A stretch of 7,473 nt of DNA from Candidatus Omnitrophota bacterium. Lineage in GTDB: Bacteria > Omnitrophota > Gorgyraeia > Pluralincolimonadales > Pluralincolimonadaceae. Of this stretch, positions 1 through 5,257 are shown piece by piece (position 1 is the stretch's first letter; each line of letters opens with the position of its first letter). The position numbers and the translations under genes are program-made. The stretch covers positions 1 through 7,473 of the forward strand of contig JAQUSA010000045.1 of NCBI GenBank assembly GCA_028715315.1, given 5' to 3'. The notes under the pieces are model-generated. The model was not told the origin of the DNA. It saw only the letters and a program-made list of their open reading frames with translations, and made no database searches.

Positions 1-1644
1 GACCTTGTGGGCAAGATAGAGAAGAATATTCCCGAGGATGATCCAAGGAACGCCGCGACGATCGCCGATAACGTCGGAGATAACGTCGGCGACTGCGCCG
101 GTATGGCCGCGGACATCTTCGAATCATATGAAGTGACCATCGTCTCGGCGATGATCCTCGGATGGGCTTCGTTCGGCCACAAGGGCGTCATATTCCCTCT
201 TTTGGTCCGCGCGATCGGAGTATTGAGCTCGATATTCGGGACATACCTTGTCCGTACGAGCGATAAGGTCCGCAACGCCATGCACGCGATCAACGTAGGC
301 TTCTGGTCGTCGGCCGCGGTCTCGATAATCGGTTTTTGCGTAATAGGGTTTTACTACCTGAGGTTCCCCGGCTCGGCGCAGCTCCCGAACTGGATAAGCT
401 TCGGCGTTGCCGGGCTTGATATGAGGCCCGTCTGGACGACGATGGTAGGCATCGTCCTGGCCATCACGATAAACCGCGTCACGGAGTATTTCACGAAACC
501 CGAAGGCGCGCCTGTCAAGTCGATCGCCAGGGCGACGCAGACCGGCCACGCGACCACGATAATCACGGGCCTTGCCGTCGGATACGAGTCGACGGTCTGG
601 GCTATCCTGATAATCGCGGCAGCCATCGGAGCTTCGGTCCTGATCTATTCCGGCACGAACCCGACGTTCATCGCCTACGGTGTCGCCATGTGCGGTATCG
701 GAATGCTGACGTTGACGGGAAACAATATATCGATGGACGTCTTCGGCCCTGTCGCGGATAACGCGAACGGTATAGGCGAGATGGCGCACCTCGATAAGGG
801 CGCGCGCCAGACCCTGGCCGACCTCGATGCCGTCGGAAACACGACGAAAGCCATCACGAAGGGTATCGCGATAGGTTCGGCAGTTGTCGCGGCCGTATCG
901 CTCTTCAACGCCTACATCACCGATATTGCGAAAGCCACAGGAAAGACATACGAGCAGATAGCGGCTTCGTTGTCGATCTCGGAGCCGAACGTATTCATCG
1001 GCCTGCTTATCGGCGGCGCAATACCGTTCCTGTTCAGCTCGATGACCATAAGGGCCGTCGGCCGCGCCGCGTTCCTGATAGTCAGGGAGGTAAGGAACCA
1101 GTTCAAGGATAAGGAGATATGGGAAGGCACGAAGACGCCGGATTACGGCCGTGTCGTAGGCATCTGCACCGCAGCCGCGCAGAGCGAGCTTGTCGGGCCG
1201 GGCCTGCTGGCGATATTGACCCCGATCCTCGTCGGACTGCTGCTCCACAAGGAAGCCCTCGGAGGTTTCCTCGCGGGCATGATCCTTTCGGGCCAATTGC
1301 TGGCGGTCTTTATGTCGAATGCCGGCGGCGCGTGGGACAACGCGAAGAAGACCATTGAAGACGGGCTTTACGGCGGCAAGGGCTCTGAGGCCCATAAGGC
1401 TTCCGTTACCGGAGATACGGTCGGCGACCCGCTGAAGGATACCGCGGGCCCCGCGCTTAACCCGCTTATCAAGGTCATGAACATGGTAGCGCTTCTTATC
1501 GTCGGTATCATGATAAAGAACGAGACTCTCAGCGGCCCCGTCATTATAGTCGGGATCGTAGGTTTAGCCGTGATATTATGGGTCGTACTTAGGTCGAGGA
1601 GGGATACGAAAGAGATGTCCCTCGGCGACGAGTCGAGCAAATAG
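1..1644 (+). CDS. hppA: Membrane-bound K+-independent H+-pumping pyrophosphatase (5' truncated)
   Basis: This integral membrane enzyme hydrolyses pyrophosphate to phosphate and pumps protons across the cytoplasmic membrane. The gene enters from the left edge in frame 1, so the GTG at position 7 is internal (reading DLVGKIE) and not a start. 547 residues are present; family members are about 670-800, so roughly the first quarter is missing. Visible motifs (numbered from base 1) are the substrate-binding DLVGK at 1-5, EDDPRN at 12-17, the Asp-rich DNVGDNVGD at 23-31, ADIFES at 37-42, DNANGIGEMAHL in the middle, and the C-terminal GDTVGDPLKDTAGP block. About eleven or twelve hydrophobic segments remain of the usual 16. 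The ion-selectivity site reads GNTTKAITKG with Lys at codon 847-849 and Thr at 856-858. This is the signature of K+-independent, proton-pumping enzymes; K+-dependent ones, including Na+ pumps, carry Ala and Gly there. The family assignment is essentially certain; the ion type is inferred from those two residues. Confidence 0.97.
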   Translation, partial: DLVGKIEKNIPEDDPRNAATIADNVGDNVGDCAGMAADIFESYEVTIVSAMILGWASFGHKGVIFPLLVRAIGVLSSIFGTYLVRTSDKVRNAMHAINVGFWSSAAVSIIGFCVIGFYYLRFPGSAQLPNWISFGVAGLDMRPVWTTMVGIVLAITINRVTEYFTKPEGAPVKSIARATQTGHATTIITGLAVGYESTVWAILIIAAAIGASVLIYSGTNPTFIAYGVAMCGIGMLTLTGNNISMDVFGPVADNANGIGEMAHLDKGARQTLADLDAVGNTTKAITKGIAIGSAVVAAVSLFNAYITDIAKATGKTYEQIAASLSISEPNVFIGLLIGGAIPFLFSSMTIRAVGRAAFLIVREVRNQFKDKEIWEGTKTPDYGRVVGICTAAAQSELVGPGLLAILTPILVGLLLHKEALGGFLAGMILSGQLLAVFMSNAGGAWDNAKKTIEDGLYGGKGSEAHKASVTGDTVGDPLKDTAGPALNPLIKVMNMVALLIVGIMIKNETLSGPVIIVGIVGLAVILWVVLRSRRDTKEMSLGDESSK

Positions 1645-1663
1645 CATAGACGCGGAGGAACTA

Positions 1664-2284
1664 ATGTTTAAACTGATCCCTCAAGAGGTGAAGTTTTTTG
1701 AAATGTTCGTCAAGAGCGCGGAGAACCTTCTCCGGGGCGCGAAGGTGTTGGTCGAAATAGCGAACAACTTCGATACGCTGGCCGAGAATGCCGCAAAGCT
1801 CGAGAGGCTTGAACATGACAGCGACCAGATCACCCATGATATCATGGAGAAGTTGAACAAGACGTTCGTAACTCCGCTTGACAGGGAGGATATTCACGAG
1901 CTCACGGCGGCCCTCGATGACGTCATGGACTTCATCGAGGCCGCCACCGAGCGGATGGTCCTCTACAAGGTCACGAAGCCTACCCCGGAGATGAAGGAGA
2001 TAGCCGAGGTCATACTGAAACAGGCCGAAGAGATCAATTACGTCATGCCGAAAATAAAGGAGATCAAGCATGCCCAGATCATCGGGCACTGCATTGAGAT
2101 AAACCGCCTCGAGAACGAGGGGGACAGGATACTCAGGGAGGCGGTCGCCGGGCTCTTCGACAGGAAGACCGACCCGCTCGAGGTGATCAAATGGAGGGAT
2201 ATCTACGATTACCTCGAGACCGCGACGGACAAATGCGAAGATATCGCGGTCACAATAGAGGGTATAGCCTTAAAATACTCTTGA
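1664..2284 (+). CDS. DUF47 / PhoU-like phosphate-homeostasis protein
   Basis: A 206-residue soluble, almost entirely helical protein matching the DUF47 (PhoU-like, TIGR00153-type) family in length and pattern. Members are distant relatives of PhoU and are usually encoded beside PiT-type low-affinity phosphate transporters, whose activity they are thought to modulate. Recognisable parts are the N-terminal FKLIPQEVKFFEMF (2-15), the acidic LEHDSDQITHDI motif near 48-59, TPLDREDI followed by DDVMDFIEAA in the middle, a second acidic motif NRLENEGDRI, and the C-terminal KWRDIYDYLETATDKCEDIA block. The repeated acidic clusters resemble the metal-binding ExxxD motifs of PhoU proteins. The ATG start is supported by GGAGGA at 1654-1659. 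It begins 19 bases after hppA, so the two are probably co-transcribed. No PiT gene follows within the window; one could lie upstream of hppA. The family is firm, but its partner here is unknown. Confidence 0.92.
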   Translation: MFKLIPQEVKFFEMFVKSAENLLRGAKVLVEIANNFDTLAENAAKLERLEHDSDQITHDIMEKLNKTFVTPLDREDIHELTAALDDVMDFIEAATERMVLYKVTKPTPEMKEIAEVILKQAEEINYVMPKIKEIKHAQIIGHCIEINRLENEGDRILREAVAGLFDRKTDPLEVIKWRDIYDYLETATDKCEDIAVTIEGIALKYS

Positions 2285-2313
2285 TTGACATATCCCGGCT
2301 TATTTGATAATAT
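2285..2313 (+). promoter_or_regulatory. Predicted sigma70-type promoter for the envelope gene unit
   Basis: A consensus -35 box TTGACA (2285-2290) is followed by a 17-base spacer and a -10-like TAATAT (2308-2313), directly preceded by TGA (2305-2307), an extended -10 arrangement. The -35 box starts at the base after the stop codon of the DUF47 gene. A start point about 7 bases past the -10 box would give a leader of only about 15 bases that opens almost at the ribosome binding site AAGGAG (2321-2326). An alternative -10, GATAAT at 2306-2311, would have a 15-base spacer. This local stretch is clearly AT-rich compared with its surroundings. Confidence 0.72.
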
Positions 2314-2334
2314 GAAACCAAAGGAGTTGCGCCC

Positions 2335-3018
2335 GTGAGGCGGCATTTCTTTTTCACGGTTTTAACCCTCATCCTGATCACTTTTTCGCACACGGCAAAT
2401 CCTGAGGATAAGGCCATAGAGGCTGGAGTTGCGCCCGCGGAGCCTGTTGAGGAGTCCGCGGTTGCCACTGAAGAGAATCCGCAGGAGAGCCCCGGCGGGA
2501 TAGTCATATTGGATGGAGTGCTGCCGGAAGGCGCGGTAACGCAGGGGAAGTGGGATTGGGACGCCTCGCTGAGGTACAACGAGGCCAAATCGCACACGGA
2601 GCCCCCGGCGAACGGTGTCACGGAACATTCGTACAGGATGCCGGCGCTGGATATCCCGGGAAACGTTAATGTAGAGCAGTATATCTATCTCGATCCCGGC
2701 GATCCTCCGGAAGGGATATTGTTGAGGTTCAGGTTCGAATCGGACGGCAAGGAAGGCGAGATAGGCGTTTACCGCGAGGGTGAGCAGGAAGTATTCATAT
2801 TCAATGATGATGAGGCCGTGATATACGACGGCACGCTGCCCGAGCCCGGCAACTGGTCAAAGTGGGAGATCGACCCGGACGACCTCGGCCTCAGGAACGC
2901 AAAGATCACGGGTTTTTCGTTCGCTGTTTACGGCGGCAGGGTAAACTGGGGGCTTTTACAGTTTGCGCCGCCGAAAAAATATAAGGATAACTCACAGCCG
3001 GAAGCGGCTGGCAATTAA
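2335..3018 (+). CDS. Secreted protein with probable beta-sandwich (LamG/CBM-like) domain
   Basis: A 227-residue protein of unknown function. The GTG start is set by AAGGAG at 2321-2326, eight bases upstream; the nearby TTG 2327 and ATG 2312 are out of frame. Residues 1-21 form a typical signal peptide: RR at the start, then a hydrophobic run ending SHTA, with likely cleavage near residue 21. Residues 22-55 are a low-complexity Ala/Glu/Pro linker. Residues about 57-209 form one domain rich in short strands, with the cues KWDWD (72-76), KSHTEPP (85-91), QYIYLDPGDPP (115-125), LPEPGNWSKWEID (168-180) and FSFAVYGGRVNWG (194-206). From memory this pattern resembles a beta-sandwich module recurring in secreted and RHS-type proteins of planctomycetes and other environmental bacteria; I cannot verify the match. 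It has no lipobox and no C-terminal membrane anchor, so it is probably periplasmic or released. It is the first gene behind the predicted promoter. Ligand binding, perhaps to carbohydrate, is a guess from the fold. Confidence 0.82.
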   Translation: MRRHFFFTVLTLILITFSHTANPEDKAIEAGVAPAEPVEESAVATEENPQESPGGIVILDGVLPEGAVTQGKWDWDASLRYNEAKSHTEPPANGVTEHSYRMPALDIPGNVNVEQYIYLDPGDPPEGILLRFRFESDGKEGEIGVYREGEQEVFIFNDDEAVIYDGTLPEPGNWSKWEIDPDDLGLRNAKITGFSFAVYGGRVNWGLLQFAPPKKYKDNSQPEAAGN

Positions 3019-3030
3019 AGGAGAGCGGAG

Positions 3031-3498
3031 ATGTCGAGAAGGTCGGTAATCGTAGTAGTCGCGTTGATCACGATATTTTTGTTGTCCAGCGTCGTAATGG
3101 CGATGGGAAGGAAAGTGGTAAAACCCGCGGAAGGGCAGCCCGCCTCTCTCGGAACGACACAGCCGGAAGTCGAGCTTATAAAGCCGGAGCAGCTCGAGCC
3201 GAATACCCCTATAACGGAAGAGATGAAGGAGAAGAAGCCGCAGGAGATAGCCGTCCAGCTCGCGCCGGATGAGAATACGAAGAACAGGCAGGTGCAGACC
3301 GCGCTGAAGAACGCCGGATACGACCCGGGCACCATTGACGGAAAGCTCGGACAGAAGTCGAAGAAGGCGATAAAGGATTTTCAGGCCGCCAACGGGCTTA
3401 AGGCCGACGGCAAGGTCGGGCCTAAGACATGGTCCAAGCTGAGCGCATACCTTTCACTTAATGCAAACGATAGTACCGCTGCGAAAGGAGGCAATTGA
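3031..3498 (+). CDS. Exported PG_binding_1 (peptidoglycan-binding) domain protein
   Basis: A 155-residue exported protein likely to bind cell-wall peptidoglycan. The N-terminus (SRR, then hydrophobic residues 6-24 ending VMA) is a signal peptide or signal anchor. Residues about 26-80 are a Pro/Glu/Lys-rich linker. Residues about 86-138 are a complete PG_binding_1 (PF01471-type) three-helix module: RQVQTALKNAGYDPG, then TIDGKLGQKSKKAIKDFQ, then NGLKADGKVGPKTWSKL, including the typical G-x-x-G-P-K-T-W ending. No hydrolase, transglycosylase or L,D-transpeptidase domain is attached, so it looks like a stand-alone wall-binding protein. The ATG is preceded by AAAGGAG (3017-3023), which overlaps the stop codon of the preceding gene; its own TGA overlaps the ATG of the OmpA-family gene. 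These junctions indicate one transcription unit with translational coupling. The domain call is strong; the cellular role is inferred. Confidence 0.93.
   Translation: MSRRSVIVVVALITIFLLSSVVMAMGRKVVKPAEGQPASLGTTQPEVELIKPEQLEPNTPITEEMKEKKPQEIAVQLAPDENTKNRQVQTALKNAGYDPGTIDGKLGQKSKKAIKDFQAANGLKADGKVGPKTWSKLSAYLSLNANDSTAAKGGN
3484..3491 (+). promoter_or_regulatory. Ribosome binding site AAAGGAGG deciding the OmpA-family start
   Basis: A near-perfect Shine-Dalgarno sequence lies inside the end of the PG_binding_1 gene. It is six bases from ATG 3498 and only three from the in-frame TTG at 3495. The spacing and codon type favour ATG 3498, which shares its A with the upstream TGA stop (TGATG). Confidence 0.8.
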
Positions 3499-4169
3499 TG
3501 TTCAAGATCTCAAGGCTGGGTTTTGTCGCGTTGATAGTCATGACAGCTTTCGTGTTTTCGGGTTGCGCCGTCGGATTCTACAAGAGGAGCCCGAACGACA
3601 TAAAGAAGATAGAGGACCTTAAGGCCGAGATCGAACGGCTGCAGCTTCTCAGGGAGCAGGAGAACAGCGAGCTCCAGGCCGCCAAGGCCGAACTCGAGAA
3701 GAGGTTGAAGGGCGAGAAGGGCGTATCGGTCGGCATGGACGAACGCGGCCTTGTCGTTACATTTGTTGCTGAAGTCCTCTTCGATTCGGGCCTCGCGAAG
3801 ATCCGCCCGTCGGCGAACGATGTGCTAAACAAGGTCACGAATGTCCTGAACGACCAGGTTGCTGACAGGAACATCGCGATCGAAGGCCACACGGATAACG
3901 AGCCGATAAAGAAATCGGGATGGAAGTCGAACTGGGAGCTTTCAACCGCCAGGGCGACATCGGTCCTGCATTATCTTGAAGGAAAGGGCACCGCCCCGAC
4001 CAGGCTTCAGGCGACAGGTTACGGCGAATACCGCCCGATCGCCTCGAACGACACAAAGGAAGGCAGGCAGAAGAACAGAAGGGTCGAGATCATAATACTT
4101 CCTAAGATGTCGAAGGCGGAGACGGAATTTCTCAAAGAGCACGAAAAGGATTCGGAGTATATTAAATAG
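3498..4169 (+). CDS. OmpA-family peptidoglycan-associated outer-membrane lipoprotein
   Basis: A 223-residue Pal/OmpA-like lipoprotein expected to sit in the outer membrane and hold peptidoglycan non-covalently. Residues 1-22 are a lipoprotein signal peptide ending FSG, with the probable lipidated Cys23. Residues about 33-75 (IKKIEDLKAEIERLQLL and onward) form a Lys/Glu-rich coiled coil, likely a spacer. Residues about 85-202 are a full OmpA C-terminal domain (PF00691): LFDSGLAKIRPSA (94-106), IEGHTDNEPI (128-137), NWELSTARA (145-153) and GYGEYRPIASNDT, then RQKNRRVEIIILP (190-202). Asp133 and Arg152 align by motif with the diaminopimelate-contacting Asp and Arg of OmpA. The insertion around KKSGWKSNWELS resembles MotB-type domains, but Cys23 and the lack of a membrane-spanning anchor argue against MotB. 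I chose ATG 3498 over TTG 3495 from the ribosome-binding-site spacing. It is the last gene of the envelope unit; a hairpin follows 26 bases downstream. Confidence 0.94.
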   Translation: MFKISRLGFVALIVMTAFVFSGCAVGFYKRSPNDIKKIEDLKAEIERLQLLREQENSELQAAKAELEKRLKGEKGVSVGMDERGLVVTFVAEVLFDSGLAKIRPSANDVLNKVTNVLNDQVADRNIAIEGHTDNEPIKKSGWKSNWELSTARATSVLHYLEGKGTAPTRLQATGYGEYRPIASNDTKEGRQKNRRVEIIILPKMSKAETEFLKEHEKDSEYIK

Positions 4170-4195
4170 CCCGTTCTTTTTCCGGATCGCATGAA

Positions 4196-4234
4196 AAACG
4201 TCGTCCGTCCTCCGACGGACGACGTTTGCTTCTT
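4196..4234 (+). terminator. Perfect 14-bp hairpin, probable intrinsic terminator
   Basis: AAACGTCGTCCGTC (4196-4209) pairs without mismatch to GACGGACGACGTTT (4214-4227) around a CTCC loop. The T-rich stretch 4225-4234 (TTTGCTTCTT) follows on the + strand; an A-run (4194-4198) precedes it and would serve as the T-run on the - strand. It lies 26 bases after the OmpA-family stop codon. Its stem ends only seven bases before the ribosome binding site of the DUF4912 gene, so it could instead act as an attenuator, mRNA-stabilising or processing structure. The T-run is imperfect, which lowers certainty of termination on the + strand. Confidence 0.7.
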
Positions 4235-4241
4235 AAGGAGG
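4235..4241 (+). promoter_or_regulatory. Ribosome binding site AAGGAGG deciding the DUF4912 gene start
   Basis: A full Shine-Dalgarno sequence five bases upstream of ATG 4247. It excludes the in-frame TTG at 4226, which lies inside the hairpin stem and would place this ribosome binding site within the coding region. Confidence 0.85.
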
Positions 4242-4246
4242 AAGAA

Positions 4247-5257
4247 ATGAAAAAAGCGGTAAAAAAGAAAGCAAAAAAACTGCCTGTCGTTAAAAAAGCG
4301 AAAAGGCTGCCCGTCATCAAGAAGGCCAGGAAAGCCAAGGTCGTCAAAAAGGCCGGAAGGGCAAAAAAGACAGTCTCGCGGGCCGTGAATGCCATAGAAT
4401 CACCGCGCAGCAAGACAGAGGAGACGAAGTACTATCCCCGCCCGACGCCTTATCTTCCTCCGAGGCAGTGGGAACACGAGGAATTACCCGAACGTTACGG
4501 AGATACGCGCATTGTCATAATGGCAAGGGACCCTTACTGGGTCTTCGCCTACTGGGAAGTCTCAGACGAAAGGCGCATGCAGGTCGAGCGCGAGGCGAGC
4601 GTCTCCTGGAATGAGATGCGCAAGGTCCTGCGCGTATATGACATCACGGGCAAGGATTTCAACGGTTACAACGCCAACAGGTATTTCGATATAGACCTCC
4701 ACCCGGCCGCGACCAGCTGGTATATAAACGTGGGCGCAGCGGACAGGTCGTGGTGCGTGGACCTCGGCGTGATAACGCCTGACGGCAAGTTCATCATGAT
4801 CGCGCGTTCGAATATCGTCATGACACCGAGGGACAGCGCCTCCGACGTGGTCGATGAGGAGTGGATGTCGATCGAGGAAGAGTTCCTGAAGCTCTACGGG
4901 CTGTGGGGCGGTTTCGCGGGAGCTTCTCCCGGCAAGGCCCAGATAAAGAAGATAATGAAAGAGCGCCTGCAGCAGGAGCTCTCATCCGGCGGTTTCAGCT
5001 CTTCCGTTCGCCCGCCGAACTACAAGGGCCGCGGCTTCTGGATGGTAGTAAACACCGAGCTTATCGTATACGGAGCTACGGAGCCTGACGCTACGGTGAC
5101 GGTCCAGGGCAGGCCGATAAAACTCAGCCGCGACGGCACGTTCAGCCTGCGGTTCGCGCTTCCGGACGGCGACCAGGTCATCCCGGTCAAGGGGGTCTCG
5201 GCCGACAAGGAAGAAGAACGCGTCATAACGCCGATAGTCAAGAAATTCACAAGATAA
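4247..5257 (+). CDS. DUF4912 protein with basic Lys-rich N-terminal tail and C-terminal Ig-like domain
   Basis: A 336-residue protein, probably cytoplasmic as no signal peptide or membrane segment is visible. Residues 1-45 are about half Lys/Arg, with an imperfect repeat of the type KKAK-(K/R)-LPV-(V/I) at roughly 7-24 followed by further KKA units, like histone-H1 or AlgP-type tails. Residues about 62-85 are a Pro/Tyr-rich linker. Residues about 83-195 match DUF4912 (PF16258-type): ARDPYWVFAYWEV (93-105), LRVYDITGKDF (128-138), WYINVGAADRSW (158-169) and a segment ending IMIARSNIVMTPR. The aromatic-rich pattern suggests a beta-sandwich. Residues about 196-245 are helical, and 263-336 look like an Ig-like strand domain (VNTELIVYGATEPDA, then DGTFSLRFALPDG). 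The biochemical function is unknown. The family commonly neighbours GH57 branching enzymes, and here the two genes overlap by one base (TAATG), implying joint translation. A glucan-binding or branching-accessory role is inference. Confidence 0.93.
   Translation: MKKAVKKKAKKLPVVKKAKRLPVIKKARKAKVVKKAGRAKKTVSRAVNAIESPRSKTEETKYYPRPTPYLPPRQWEHEELPERYGDTRIVIMARDPYWVFAYWEVSDERRMQVEREASVSWNEMRKVLRVYDITGKDFNGYNANRYFDIDLHPAATSWYINVGAADRSWCVDLGVITPDGKFIMIARSNIVMTPRDSASDVVDEEWMSIEEEFLKLYGLWGGFAGASPGKAQIKKIMKERLQQELSSGGFSSSVRPPNYKGRGFWMVVNTELIVYGATEPDATVTVQGRPIKLSRDGTFSLRFALPDGDQVIPVKGVSADKEEERVITPIVKKFTR

Noticed and set aside
7..9. GTG at position 7 as the start of the first gene
   Set aside because: It is the Val of the conserved DLVGK substrate-binding motif; the two preceding codons in frame encode the Asp and Leu of the same motif, so the gene continues upstream of the window.
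66..93. Tandem nucleotide repeat GATAACGTCGG in the first gene
   Set aside because: It encodes the conserved DNVGDNVGD motif of pyrophosphatases, so the repeat reflects protein constraint and not a DNA element.
124..1395. A 423-codon open frame on the - strand inside hppA
   Set aside because: The + strand reads as a highly conserved pyrophosphatase over the whole span. The antisense translation is rich in Arg and Asp, shows no family motif, and follows from the codon bias of the real gene.
3498..4169. Possible flagellar motor protein MotB
   Set aside because: The OmpA domain resembles MotB, but the N-terminus has a lipobox-like FSGC instead of a membrane helix with the MotB proton-binding Asp, and no motA gene lies beside it.
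4261..4267. A dnaX-like slippery heptamer A AAA AAG in the correct frame of the DUF4912 gene
   Set aside because: It lies in a Lys-rich stretch where such runs arise by chance. No upstream Shine-Dalgarno stimulator or downstream stem is evident, and a -1 shift would stop after about eight further codons.
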